Source of the DNA: Mangrovimonas spongiae
Lineage (GTDB): Bacteria > Bacteroidota > Bacteroidia > Flavobacteriales > Flavobacteriaceae
DNA: 64,000 bases
Assembly (NCBI RefSeq): GCF_003944795.1
Contig: NZ_RWBG01000003.1
Coordinates: 337,467 to 401,466 of the forward strand
Direction of reading: 5' to 3'
How positions within the stretch are numbered: position 1 is the stretch's first letter; every line of letters starts with the position of its first letter. This document shows positions 40,265 to 49,878 of this stretch, in pieces. Below the pieces are notes generated by a model that was not told the origin of the DNA, ran no database searches, and saw only the letters and a list, made by a program, of their open reading frames with translations. The position numbers and the translations under genes are program-made.

Positions 40265-41011
40265 ATGCAAGCAAACGATAGCCTAGAAGATATTATTAAA
40301 GGGGCGTTTATAAATATGACGAAAGCGTTCATTTTTTATGTGCCAGAGCGTTTAATCACCCTGTTGAAGTTAACGGATAATGAAGAAGTTCAAAAGATGA
40401 TTAATAAGGTCTATGTAATAGATAGTGAAGGTTATTTTGTAGACCCTAATGAAAAAGCAACTATGATTAGTATGCAAAAGCGAACGATTCTTAACGAAGC
40501 CATTTTTAACTTATATGCTTTAAAGGACAAATACACTAAAGAACAGTTTGACTATATTGTAGAAAAGTATAGCGACCAAGTAGATGCATTTTTGTTCCTT
40601 ACAGAATGGATGAACACGCATGTTGCGCAAGAGGTTGAAAATCTAACCAAAGACCAGCAATCAGCTTTTGAATGGCAATACCAAACACACCAAAAACATA
40701 AAGACGAATTTGCGGCTAAGTTTCAAGTACAAACAGCCCTTGCAAAACATTTAGATGTAACAAGTGAAAAGACTAAAGCCGTAATAAAGAACTTTAAGAG
40801 TTTAGTACCTAACTTAAATCAACCAAAAACACCTCAAACAACAGTCCCAAAACCCCAAACAGCGTCAAGTACAACACCGCCACCAAAACAAGGAAACAAA
40901 CGCATAGAGAAGAAACAGCGCCTAGAACAACTTAAAGCGACTACAAAAGACACCGCAGAAAACTTTCTTTTAGAGACCGTTTTTAACTTGAAAATAGCTA
41001 AAAAATGCTAA
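40265..41011 (+). CDS. Hypothetical protein downstream of integrase
   Basis: A 248-residue protein beginning directly after the integrase stop, so probably cotranscribed with it. N-terminal 190 residues are mixed helix (KAFIFYVPERLITLLKLTDN). A Pro/Thr/Gln-rich linker and a Lys/Arg-rich C-terminal helix (KQGNKRIEKKQRLEQLKA) follow. The linker style matches that in the integrase. Function not recognised; a role in integration is only inference from position. Confidence 0.7.
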   Translation: MQANDSLEDIIKGAFINMTKAFIFYVPERLITLLKLTDNEEVQKMINKVYVIDSEGYFVDPNEKATMISMQKRTILNEAIFNLYALKDKYTKEQFDYIVEKYSDQVDAFLFLTEWMNTHVAQEVENLTKDQQSAFEWQYQTHQKHKDEFAAKFQVQTALAKHLDVTSEKTKAVIKNFKSLVPNLNQPKTPQTTVPKPQTASSTTPPPKQGNKRIEKKQRLEQLKATTKDTAENFLLETVFNLKIAKKC

Positions 41012-41044
41012 TTTTGCGTCAAACGAACGTAAATTTGACGCATA

Positions 41045-41494
41045 ATGTCTGAAAATAAATTTTATATCTGCGGGTTTTGCTATGAGGAATATGTGCCGAC
41101 AAGACGCGGCGCTCAAAAATACTGTAGTGATACTTGCCGTTCCAAAGCATATCACCATAGAAAAAAGGCGCAACACCAAGAGCAAACAGAAAATAAACCA
41201 ACACCCCTAAGTAGTGTAACATCTCAACCACTATCACAAGAAAAGATAGCCGTAGAAAAAATGAGTTTTGCAGGAGTAGGTAATGCTGCTTTAGGACAAG
41301 CATTAGCAGAAAGTACAAAAACATTTTTAACTAAAAAAGAAAATAGACCCGCAACCAAAAAGGATATTAATACAATGGTTTCTAAAATAAAGGGCAGATA
41401 CCATTTAATAACAAACATGTCACCAAAGCCTAACGGTCAAAGACCATATTATGATATAGAAAGAAAAGAGGTTGTTTATAGGTGGACTAAATAG
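41045..41494 (+). CDS. Hypothetical protein with N-terminal zinc ribbon
   Basis: A 149-residue protein. The start FYICGFCYEEYVPTRRGAQK then YCSDTCRSKAYHHRKK is a four-cysteine zinc ribbon with CxxC and CxxxC pairs, like the one in small DNA-associated proteins of mobile elements. The C-terminal half (TKKDINTMVSKIKGRYHL) is charged. It is 33 bp after the preceding gene and may be the last of a three-gene integrase operon. Confidence 0.7.
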   Translation: MSENKFYICGFCYEEYVPTRRGAQKYCSDTCRSKAYHHRKKAQHQEQTENKPTPLSSVTSQPLSQEKIAVEKMSFAGVGNAALGQALAESTKTFLTKKENRPATKKDINTMVSKIKGRYHLITNMSPKPNGQRPYYDIERKEVVYRWTK

Positions 41495-41541
41495 AAGCGG
41501 TACTCACTTTTATTTTAGAAAGCATTTGTTAAGCATTCATT

Positions 41542-42129
41542 CTAAAGTTTTCTAATAGCTCTATTTATATAATTTAAATTTTTAATTAAAGTATGTGCAT
41601 AGCCGCCATTATCTCTAGGTGATAAGTTTTTAGATTTTTTATAAAACACTACAGCATTTTGTTTAAAATCAAAAATTATAGTTTTAAGTTGTAATCTACT
41701 AATTGGTGTTGTATAAGGAGAAGAGCCACTTCTAGTTTCAACTAAAAAAAACATTCCGTAACGGTTATCTGTAGCGGTACTAATTTCCTTCAAATTATGT
41801 GGTAAATCAGAGTCTGTATAGTTCTTGTTTTTAGATTTAAATAACGTAACTAACTCGTTTTTATCAGTTGCTGATAGATTAGCATTGTATTTTTCTTTTA
41901 CGTTATACTGCTTTTTTTTTCTTTTCATCACCGAATCTATAGCAATCACAGAAATTTCTTCGAAACGCTCATATAGCTTATTTGGTTTATTAGGGTATTT
42001 ATGAACAAATATAGGATCATAGTATGTGAAGTTACCTATGTTTTCTTGCTTGTCAGATTTGTCTGTTTGGGCATTTGCTGAAAATGATATTGCTAAACTT
42101 AATGCAGTAATTAAAAAATAGGCTTTCAT
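41542..42129 (-). CDS. Hypothetical exported protein
   Basis: A 195-residue protein with a signal peptide (YFLITALSLAISFSANAQ) and no other motif I recognise. It has a run of Lys/Asn-rich and aromatic residues (NIGNFTYYDPIFVHKYPNKP). It is the only island gene on the minus strand before the WYL regulator. Short of a search, no function can be given. Confidence 0.65.
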   Translation of the reverse strand: MKAYFLITALSLAISFSANAQTDKSDKQENIGNFTYYDPIFVHKYPNKPNKLYERFEEISVIAIDSVMKRKKKQYNVKEKYNANLSATDKNELVTLFKSKNKNYTDSDLPHNLKEISTATDNRYGMFFLVETRSGSSPYTTPISRLQLKTIIFDFKQNAVVFYKKSKNLSPRDNGGYAHTLIKNLNYINRAIRKL

Positions 42130-42340
42130 GTTTTTAAGTTTTAGTTGGTTAAGTTAAAAGTTTTTTCCTAATGATAGGTTGCAATTTTATTCTTCTATGT
42201 TATAATGTAAATTAAATTTCTATAATACTATACTAGATTTTAGATTCTTTTGATAGGTTAGTAATCATCAATAGTTTTACTATCTCTTAATAAATTTTCT
42301 TTCATAATTGTTTTGTCTTATCATTATCAAGAAAATATTA

Positions 42341-42967
42341 ATGAAATTAAAAGGGTTTATATTAACAATAATTATACTAATAAGCTTTGTAATAAATGCT
42401 CAAGATGATGTTAAGGGCAAAGTAGTAGCAATTACAGATGGGGACACCTTTAAAATACTTATTCAAGATTCAACCCTAATAAGGGTTAGAGTTGCTAATA
42501 TAGATTGCCCAGAGCGTAAGCAACCATTTTCTATAAAGGCAAAACAATTTACATCGGATGCTATATTTGATAAAGAAGTTGAACTTAAAGTTATTAAAAA
42601 AGATTGTTACAGTAGGTCTATTGCTTATGTGTTTTATGGTGATAAAAATTTAAGTAAAGAATTGCTCAAGGCTGGCTTAGCTTGGCATTTTGTTAAATAT
42701 TCTGATGATAATATTTTGCAGTCATTAGAAGATGAGGCTAAGAAGAATAGAGTAGGACTTTGGATAGATACAAAGGCAATTGCTCCGTGGGAGTGGAGAA
42801 GTTCTAATAAGAAAACAGCGAAAGAGAATTTGTTGACAGGTTTGACAAGTTCTAAGACTCCAAAATCTCAAAAAGCAAAAGCTACTCAATGCACTGGTAA
42901 GACTAAATCAGGCAAACGATGTAAACGTAAAACCAAAAATGCTAATGGTCGTTGTTATCAGCATTAA
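42341..42967 (+). CDS. Thermonuclease-like (SNase) protein with Cys-rich tail
   Basis: A 208-residue secreted protein; the ATG at 42341 gives the signal sequence MKLKGFILTIIILISFV ending INAQ. The SNase-fold domain keeps ITDGDTFKILIQD, RVRVANIDCPERKQPF and GLAWHFVKYSDD. The family's catalytic residues are an Arg pair and a Glu: R-V-R-V and CPE fit. The C-terminal tail QCTGKTKSGKRCKRKTKNA plus GRCYQH is a small zinc-like knuckle found in such proteins of mobile DNA. It could cleave extracellular or incoming DNA. Confidence 0.85.
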   Translation: MKLKGFILTIIILISFVINAQDDVKGKVVAITDGDTFKILIQDSTLIRVRVANIDCPERKQPFSIKAKQFTSDAIFDKEVELKVIKKDCYSRSIAYVFYGDKNLSKELLKAGLAWHFVKYSDDNILQSLEDEAKKNRVGLWIDTKAIAPWEWRSSNKKTAKENLLTGLTSSKTPKSQKAKATQCTGKTKSGKRCKRKTKNANGRCYQH

Positions 42968-43026
42968 CAGTTTTATTACGGTTTTCCACAAGGGAAATTT
43001 TTCAAAACCTTCTATATTTATTTTTT

Positions 43027-43103
43027 AAGAATTAGTCTTTAATGGACTAGGCGAATAAGTCATTTTTTTTTTTTTTAACTTTAAAGCCCTTTAACTAATT
43101 CTT
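43027..43103. promoter_or_regulatory. Inverted-repeat pair upstream of the restriction operon
   Basis: AAGAATTAGT (43027-43036) and its exact complement ACTAATTCTT (43094-43103) flank a run of 14 T residues, in the 192-bp gap before hsdR. The pair could be an operator or part of a leader structure. The evidence is only the symmetry. Confidence 0.3.
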
Positions 43104-43159
43104 GTTTGACTTTTTTTGTACAATTTTATCGATTGTATGCGAATTGTTATTGCTTATAT

Positions 43160-45466
43160 ATGACCAAACCAATATCAGAATCTGATACTAGAGCTAATTT
43201 CATAGATCCTAAACTTGCAAAAAGTCAATGGGAGGCTTTTCATATAGTCCGAGAGTATTACTTTACAGATGGAAGAAAGCTGTTAGGTAATAAACGCGGT
43301 AAACGTTTGTTTTTAGACTATCTTCTTAAATATAATAATACCAATTTAGCTATTGTAGAAGCTAAAAAGCTCAGAGATCATCCCACCAAAGGATTACAAC
43401 AAGCATTGGATTATGCTGACAAACTAAAAATAAACTTTGTTTACGCTACTAATGGTAAGCAAATTTATGAGTTTGACAAAAGGACAGGTAAGGGAGATTA
43501 TATTAGTGACTTTCCAACACCTCAAGAACTTTATAATAAAGTTTACGGTAAACAGAATGCGTTAAAACAAAAACTACAAAACATTCCATTTTTATTGACA
43601 GGTAATTTCGGACCAAGATATTACCAAGAGATTGCGGTTAATAAAGTTATGGAAAGTATAGCTGATGGTAAGGATCGCATATTACTAACCTTAGCAACTG
43701 GTACAGGAAAAACATTTATTTCTTTTCAGATTGTTCATAAGCTCTTGCAAGCTAAGTGGAATCTTGATGGAAAAGATAGAAGACCTAGAGTCTTATTTTT
43801 AGCAGATCGTAATGTGTTGGCAGATCAAGCGATAAATACATTTAACCCTTACGAAAAAGATGTGATAAAGATTGATGGTGAAGAAGTAAGAAAACGAAAT
43901 GGAGTAGTACCAACAAACGCTTATATATTCTTTGCTATTTATCAAGCGATTGCCGAACGAGAAGATATTGGCGGGTATTATAAAGAATACCCAAGTGACT
44001 TCTTCGATTTAATTGTTATAGACGAGTGCCATCGTGGAAGTGCCAATGAAGAAGGCTCTTGGCGTGCTATTCTCGATCATTTTAAACCAGCGGTTCATTT
44101 AGGTTTAACAGCCACGCCAAAGCGAGAAGATAATGTAGATACCTACAAATACTTTGGAAAACCTGTGTATGAGTATTCTCTAAAAGATGGTATTCAAGAT
44201 GGATTTTTAACACCTTATAAGGTAAAAAGGGTAACAACTAATATAGACGAATACATCCATACTAACGATAGTAAAATTGTACAGGGAGAAGTTACAAAAG
44301 ACCGTTACGAGCTTAAGGATTTTAATAAAAGCATTACAGTAAAACAACGAATAGAATTGGTAGCAAAAACCATTTTACAGCATATTAATAAAATGGATAA
44401 AACCATAGTGTTTTGCGCTAACCAAGACCATGCTTTAGATTTAAGAGATTTTATTAATAAGCATAAAGAAGTGTTTGATGTTAACTATTGCGTAAGGGTA
44501 ACCAGTGACGAAGGTAAACATGGTAGAGAATTGCTAGAAGCATTTCAGGATAATGATAAGGATATACCTGTAATATTAACCTCGTCTAAAATGCTAACTA
44601 CAGGTGTAGATGCGCGTAATGTGCGCAATATTGTTTTAACTGCACCAATAGGTTCAATGGTAGAGTTTAAACAAATCATTGGTCGCGGTACGCGAGTTTT
44701 TGATGGCAAAGACTTTTTTACCATCATTGATTTTGTAGGTGCCACCAATCTGTTTTATGATGCGGAATGGGATGGCGAACCTGAAGCACCAGAAGGAGAA
44801 GGGGCTGGTGGTGACCCAATACCAAAACCACCACGTAAACCTAAAGTTACAGAACCAGGTGAACCTTATGAGCATAAAGAAAAACTAATTGTAGAGTTAT
44901 CAAACGGAAGACAATTAAAGGTGACTGATGTCGATACACGTTATATCGACGAAAACGGAAAGCCATTAACCGCACGTGAGTTTTTAGAAAAACTAATAGG
45001 AGAGTTACCTGCTATCTATAAAGACGAAGCCCATTTACGTAAAATATGGTCTAACCCAGATACACGTACAGAGTTATTAAATCAATTAGGTGATTTAGGG
45101 TTTGATAAGGAGCAATTGTACGATTTAAGATTGATGATAGCCACGCCAGAATGTGATATTTTTGATGTGTTATCACACATTTCTTTCGCGTCTAACTTAA
45201 TGACACGAAAACAACGTGTAGAGTTTGTAAAAGGCGAACCTAAATTTTTCGAAGTGTATAAAAATCTCGAAGCACGAGAGTTTTTAGAGTTTGTGTTACA
45301 ACATTATGAGCAATATGGAATAGAGGAATTGCAACGAGACAAATTAGGCGACCTTGTCAAACTTAAACTTGGCACGCCTAAAGATGCTAAAACAGCATTT
45401 GGCGACATGAAAACGCTACTGTCAGCTTATTACAAGCTACAAGAAAACATTTATAGAGCTATTTAA
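43160..45466 (+). CDS. hsdR: Type I restriction enzyme, R subunit
   Basis: A 768-residue translocase-nuclease. I chose the ATG at 43160 (MTKPISESDTRANFIDP); a longer frame adds 18 uncharacteristic residues. The N-terminal nuclease domain has an LAIVEAKK Glu-x-Lys element. The helicase motor has Walker A LATGTGKTFIS, DECH box VIDECHRGS, LGLTATPKR and the arginine-finger motif QIIGRGTRVF. It fits the HsdR subfamily related to EcoEI. R cuts DNA at random sites after translocation when sites recognised by S are unmethylated. First gene of the restriction operon; one base separates it from the next. Confidence 0.93.
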   Translation: MTKPISESDTRANFIDPKLAKSQWEAFHIVREYYFTDGRKLLGNKRGKRLFLDYLLKYNNTNLAIVEAKKLRDHPTKGLQQALDYADKLKINFVYATNGKQIYEFDKRTGKGDYISDFPTPQELYNKVYGKQNALKQKLQNIPFLLTGNFGPRYYQEIAVNKVMESIADGKDRILLTLATGTGKTFISFQIVHKLLQAKWNLDGKDRRPRVLFLADRNVLADQAINTFNPYEKDVIKIDGEEVRKRNGVVPTNAYIFFAIYQAIAEREDIGGYYKEYPSDFFDLIVIDECHRGSANEEGSWRAILDHFKPAVHLGLTATPKREDNVDTYKYFGKPVYEYSLKDGIQDGFLTPYKVKRVTTNIDEYIHTNDSKIVQGEVTKDRYELKDFNKSITVKQRIELVAKTILQHINKMDKTIVFCANQDHALDLRDFINKHKEVFDVNYCVRVTSDEGKHGRELLEAFQDNDKDIPVILTSSKMLTTGVDARNVRNIVLTAPIGSMVEFKQIIGRGTRVFDGKDFFTIIDFVGATNLFYDAEWDGEPEAPEGEGAGGDPIPKPPRKPKVTEPGEPYEHKEKLIVELSNGRQLKVTDVDTRYIDENGKPLTAREFLEKLIGELPAIYKDEAHLRKIWSNPDTRTELLNQLGDLGFDKEQLYDLRLMIATPECDIFDVLSHISFASNLMTRKQRVEFVKGEPKFFEVYKNLEAREFLEFVLQHYEQYGIEELQRDKLGDLVKLKLGTPKDAKTAFGDMKTLLSAYYKLQENIYRAI

Positions 45467-45467
45467 T

Positions 45468-47213
45468 ATGCAAATTGATTTTAAAAGTAAATTATGTGAT
45501 GAAGACCAATCTTTAGATTTAAGTAATGGTTTAATAACATTTATAGGACAAAATGGTTGCGGTAAATCATCCATTTTAGAGGCCATATTTAAAAAATATA
45601 TTGAAGATGAAGATTTAAAAGTGATATGTTTTTCTTCAGGTCAAAATGAACTTTTTTCTTCATTGTTTAAGAATCATAAAAAGGTAAATAGGCGTTACCT
45701 AAATGAACAAGAAGAATCACCAATAAATTCGTTTTATTTTGATTCAAGTTGGGTACGTATGCTAGTTTTTTGGTCCACTATTTTTAAACCAAATGGATTA
45801 GTTAGAAAATATCTAAAAGAAAAGAATTACATAGACACTGATGACTTAAATGATGATATATCATCAACTCTTCATTTTAGATTTAGAATTAGAAAATATT
45901 ATGTAGAAAAAATAAAAAGAGAAATAGAAAAAGAGGAAAAGACAGATCAAAATGAAGAAGGGTACGAATTTGAAGAAAACCAATTAAGAAAAACATCATT
46001 TCATGAAACCATAGAAAGCATCATTTCTGTATTTAATATTGATTTTGATTTTCTAAATAATAATAATTTAATTAAGCGTTGGTTGAGTTTTAATTCCAAA
46101 AAAGCTTATGATGTTTTTACGCATAAAGATATTAATAGGATTTTTACATTTTGGGCTCTGGCTACAAATGGATGGACAGCTAACACTGAGCTTTGGGAGT
46201 GTGCTTTGAAGTTTAAAGATAATTTAGAATTTAGTGTCTTAAGCGATGGAGAATATCAGTTGCTTTCAATATATGCAATATTAGATCTTTTTGATTCTGA
46301 TAATACGATTTTCTTATTTGACGAAATAGATTCACACCTTTACTATGAAAATATTGAAAAACTTTGGAATGTATTAAAAACAGCTTCTGGTAAAATTATT
46401 ACTACAACTCATATATCAGATTCCATTCTACAGAACGAAATTGAAAGTATAAAACTGATCGAAAACGGAGTCATCGAATCAGATATGACTATAAAGGAGT
46501 TATCAAAGCGGTTATCAAATATCGTAGGAAAAGATAGTTATGAAATTAATGTTGCTTCTAGAATTAGAAAAATTGTATTAATAGATGACCATGTGGATTG
46601 GTTAATCTTTAAAAAACTAGCTACAAAAAAAATAGGTGAGGAGGTTTTGCCAATTTTTGATGAGATAGTTCCAATTAAAAGATCGTCTAGTTTTAAAACT
46701 GCAGATGAAAAATTTGGAAAAGGAAAATTATTGTTTGTTGAAGATTTTAAAAATAATGCACCAAATAACTTAATAACAGAAGATATTTTCTTGATTTGCG
46801 ATAGAGATGATTTGCCGCTTAATCAAATTCAAGAAGACCTAACAGTTAATATTCATAGAGGTTTTAGAGGTTTAAGAAGTTTTAAAATAAATGGAAAAAC
46901 AACCAGATCTCATTTATTAAGTTGGAAACGAAGAGAAATAGAAAATTACTTATTATGTCCAACAATGCTAACTTATTTTAATAAATTACAAGAACTACAA
47001 AATCATTTTCCCTTGGTAAGTTTAGCTGTTAATAATACATTAGACGCTTCTGCGGATATTAGAGATTTTGATAGCAAAACAATCTTACATCCATTGTATA
47101 AAGATGGAGGGTTTGATGAAAATAAATTAGATGACATGATAGAGCAAATACCAGCTTCTGAAATTTCTAATGATATAGAATTAATGTACAATTACCTTAG
47201 AGATAATATTTAA
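45468..47213 (+). CDS. AAA ATPase with C-terminal TOPRIM-like (DUF4435) region
   Basis: A 581-residue protein embedded between hsdR and hsdM. N-terminal ABC-type ATPase: Walker A FIGQNGCGKSSIL (residues about 26-38), signature-like FSVLSDGEYQLL, Walker B NTIFLFDEIDSHLY and switch His in ITTTHISDS. The C-terminal ~200 residues have conserved Asp/Glu patches (KIVLIDDHVDWLIF, FLICDRDDLP) and a SWKRREIENYLL block, as in OLD-like/DUF4435 proteins that carry a TOPRIM-like nuclease. Its place in the operon suggests an anti-phage effector linked to restriction, by position only. It ends in an ATGA-type overlap with hsdM. Confidence 0.82.
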   Translation: MQIDFKSKLCDEDQSLDLSNGLITFIGQNGCGKSSILEAIFKKYIEDEDLKVICFSSGQNELFSSLFKNHKKVNRRYLNEQEESPINSFYFDSSWVRMLVFWSTIFKPNGLVRKYLKEKNYIDTDDLNDDISSTLHFRFRIRKYYVEKIKREIEKEEKTDQNEEGYEFEENQLRKTSFHETIESIISVFNIDFDFLNNNNLIKRWLSFNSKKAYDVFTHKDINRIFTFWALATNGWTANTELWECALKFKDNLEFSVLSDGEYQLLSIYAILDLFDSDNTIFLFDEIDSHLYYENIEKLWNVLKTASGKIITTTHISDSILQNEIESIKLIENGVIESDMTIKELSKRLSNIVGKDSYEINVASRIRKIVLIDDHVDWLIFKKLATKKIGEEVLPIFDEIVPIKRSSSFKTADEKFGKGKLLFVEDFKNNAPNNLITEDIFLICDRDDLPLNQIQEDLTVNIHRGFRGLRSFKINGKTTRSHLLSWKRREIENYLLCPTMLTYFNKLQELQNHFPLVSLAVNNTLDASADIRDFDSKTILHPLYKDGGFDENKLDDMIEQIPASEISNDIELMYNYLRDNI

Positions 47214-48712
47214 TGAGCATACAAAACAACATAGATAGAATAACAGACATCCTTCGTCGTGACGATGGTATATCTGGTGCTATGCACTATACCGAGCAAA
47301 TCTCGTGGATCCTGTTTCTTAAATTTTTAAACGATTACGAGGCCAATAAAGCCGACGAAGGCTTTTTGGAAGGTACCGACTATAATTACGTCTTACGCAA
47401 AGACCTCCGTTGGCACCAATGGGCATGCCCTAAAGACGACGATGGTAAACTAGACGTCAAACGTGCCTTAACAGGAGACGATTTAATAGATTTTGTCAAT
47501 AAAACCTTATTCCCATATTTAAAAGCGTTTAAAGCTACTACTAACGATCCAAAATCCTTAACCTATAAAATAGGAGCCATTTTTGAGTATTTAGACAACC
47601 GTATTGCTAGTGGTCATACACTGCGTGAGGTGTTAGATATTATAGATGCACTAGACTTCCAAAGTAGTGATGAGCTGTTTGAACTCTCTCAAGTGTATGA
47701 AAACCTACTAAAAAGTATGGGTAGCGATGGTGGTAATTCTGGCGAGTTTTACACACCACGTGCCGTCATCAAAGCAATGGTAGAAACCACCAATATTAAG
47801 GTAGGCGATACCATTTATGATGGTGCAGTAGGTTCTGGTGGGTTTTTAGTAGAAGCATTTGAATATCTAACCGCTAACGGTAAAAAAGAACAACTCTCTG
47901 CTGCCGATTGGGAAACCCTACAAAACGATACCTTTTTTGGGCAAGAAAAAACCAGTTTAGGTTATGTGATGGGTATGATGAATATGATTTTGCATGGTAT
48001 AGAAAGCCCAAACGTTTTTAAAGGCAATACGCTTACCCAAAACATACGCGATTATCAAGAAAAAGACAGACACGACGTTATACTAGCCAATCCACCATTT
48101 GGCGGTAAAGAAAAAAAGCAAATACAGCAAAACTTTCCTGTAGAGAGTAATGCGACCGAGATTTTGTTTTTACAACATTTTATGAAAATGCTAAAGCTAG
48201 AAGGTCGTGCCGCTATTGTGGTGCCAGAAGGCGTCTTGTTTCAAACCAATAATGCCTTTACTAAAGTCAAACAAACCTTGTTAGAAAATTATAATGTGCA
48301 TACCATTGTAAGCTTACCAAGCGGTGTATTTTTACCTTATAGTGGTGTAAAAACCAATATTTTGTATTTTGACCGTAAAGGTGCTACCAGTAATATTTGG
48401 TATTATGAGGTCAATCCACCATACAAACTCACCAAAAACAAACCTATAGCATACGAGCATTTAGCAGAGTTTGTAGACCTATTCCATAACCCAGAAAAGC
48501 GTAATGCTACCAATGTTAAAACCGAAAAAGACGGCAACGACTGGACCATAAACATCGCAGACATAAAAGACTACGACCTAAGCGCCAAAAACCCACACAA
48601 AATTGTAGAAGTGGTACACCAAAGCCCAAAAGAACTGTTAAGTAGCATTAAACAAAACGATGCACAAATAGCCCAGTTATTAACCCAAATTGAAAGTTTG
48701 ATTGATGGGTAA
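47213..48712 (+). CDS. hsdM: Type I restriction enzyme, M subunit (N6-adenine methyltransferase)
   Basis: A 499-residue methyltransferase. The helical N-terminal domain (HsdM_N) opens MSIQNNIDRITDILRRDDG. The catalytic domain has GGNSGEFYTPRAVIKAMVE, SAM motif I YDGAVGSGGFLVEAF and catalytic motif IV ILANPPFGG. It methylates adenine at the site chosen by HsdS. Its start overlaps the upstream stop, and hsdS starts inside its last codons. Confidence 0.96.
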   Translation: MSIQNNIDRITDILRRDDGISGAMHYTEQISWILFLKFLNDYEANKADEGFLEGTDYNYVLRKDLRWHQWACPKDDDGKLDVKRALTGDDLIDFVNKTLFPYLKAFKATTNDPKSLTYKIGAIFEYLDNRIASGHTLREVLDIIDALDFQSSDELFELSQVYENLLKSMGSDGGNSGEFYTPRAVIKAMVETTNIKVGDTIYDGAVGSGGFLVEAFEYLTANGKKEQLSAADWETLQNDTFFGQEKTSLGYVMGMMNMILHGIESPNVFKGNTLTQNIRDYQEKDRHDVILANPPFGGKEKKQIQQNFPVESNATEILFLQHFMKMLKLEGRAAIVVPEGVLFQTNNAFTKVKQTLLENYNVHTIVSLPSGVFLPYSGVKTNILYFDRKGATSNIWYYEVNPPYKLTKNKPIAYEHLAEFVDLFHNPEKRNATNVKTEKDGNDWTINIADIKDYDLSAKNPHKIVEVVHQSPKELLSSIKQNDAQIAQLLTQIESLIDG

Positions 48713-49859
48713 GTGGAAGGAAGTAAAGCTTAAAGATGTTATTCAAGTTATTAATGGAAGAGCATATAAAAAAGCTGAATTATTAGACCAAGGTAAGTAT
48801 AGAGTTCTTAGGGTTGGTAATTTATTTACCAATAATAGTTGGTATTATTCTAATTTGGAATTAGATGAAGATAAGTATTGTGATAAAGGTGACTTAATTT
48901 ATGCTTGGTCTGCATCTTTCGGTCCTAGAATTTGGAATGAGGAAAAGGTAATTTATCATTACCACATTTGGAAAATGGTTTGTAATGAAAAAGTATTGGA
49001 TAAAAATTATGCGTTCCAATTCTTGGAGTGGGATAAAGATTTAATGCAGCAAGAGCATTCAAGAGGTGTAGGAATGTTTCATTTAACAAAGACAGCAATT
49101 GAAAACAGAAAGTTTTTCTTACCACCATTACCCGAACAACAACGCATCGTCGCCAAGTTAGATGGTTTGTTTTCCAAGATAGATAAGGCAATTAGTTTAT
49201 TAGAAGCCAACCTACAACATACCCAAGCCTTAATGGGTAGCGTGTTGGATGAGGAGTTTGGGAGGTTGGATTGTGAATGGTATAAACTGCAAGATGTTAC
49301 TAAAATTGTAGGAGGAGGAACACCCAAGACAGCAATATCAGAATATTGGGCAGATGAAATAATTTGGTTAAGTCCAACAGATTTACCACCAATAGGAGTA
49401 ATATCAACAGTAAAGGATTCAACCAAGAAAATTTCTAGATTAGGTTTGCAAAAAAGTTCTGCAAAATTATTACCAAAAGGAACTGTTGTTTACTCTTCTA
49501 GAGCTAGTATTGGTAAAATTGCCATTACTGAATGTGAACTTTCTACAAATCAAGGTTTCACTAATTTTATTCCAAATGAGGGTTTGAATAATGTTTATTT
49601 GGCAAAAACATTAAAGCATTTTACACCAAAAATTGAAGCATTATCAAATTCAACAACGTTCAAGGAAGTTAGTAAAACAGCATTAAAGAAATTTGAAATA
49701 CCTGTGCCAGATTATAAAACTCAATTAGAGTTATCACAATTATTTTCAGAATATCAAAACTTAATTGATAAATCGGTAGAAACCCAAACCCAAAAACTCA
49801 ATCATTTAAAAGCCTTAAAAAGTAGTTTGTTAGATCAGGCGTTTAAGGGAGAGTTGTAA
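48705..49859 (+). CDS. hsdS: Type I restriction enzyme, specificity subunit
   Basis: A 384-residue protein with the two-half layout of HsdS: target-recognition domain 1 (about 1-140), conserved helix with PLPEQQRIVAKLDGLFSKID, target-recognition domain 2 (about 195-335) and a second conserved helix ending LKSSLLDQAFKGEL. The two TRDs each read one half of a bipartite site. The recognised sequence cannot be read from the protein. ATG at 48705 overlaps the hsdM stop; a TTG one codon upstream is less likely. Confidence 0.94.
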   Translation: MGKWKEVKLKDVIQVINGRAYKKAELLDQGKYRVLRVGNLFTNNSWYYSNLELDEDKYCDKGDLIYAWSASFGPRIWNEEKVIYHYHIWKMVCNEKVLDKNYAFQFLEWDKDLMQQEHSRGVGMFHLTKTAIENRKFFLPPLPEQQRIVAKLDGLFSKIDKAISLLEANLQHTQALMGSVLDEEFGRLDCEWYKLQDVTKIVGGGTPKTAISEYWADEIIWLSPTDLPPIGVISTVKDSTKKISRLGLQKSSAKLLPKGTVVYSSRASIGKIAITECELSTNQGFTNFIPNEGLNNVYLAKTLKHFTPKIEALSNSTTFKEVSKTALKKFEIPVPDYKTQLELSQLFSEYQNLIDKSVETQTQKLNHLKALKSSLLDQAFKGEL

Positions 49860-49878
49860 AAAAATAAGCTAATCAATA

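Noticed and set aside
45468..47213. PrrC or RloC anticodon nuclease
   Set aside because: The operon position fits, but the C-terminal part resembles DUF4435/OLD-type TOPRIM, and I cannot see the PrrC RxxxE...H nuclease arrangement or the RloC zinc hook.
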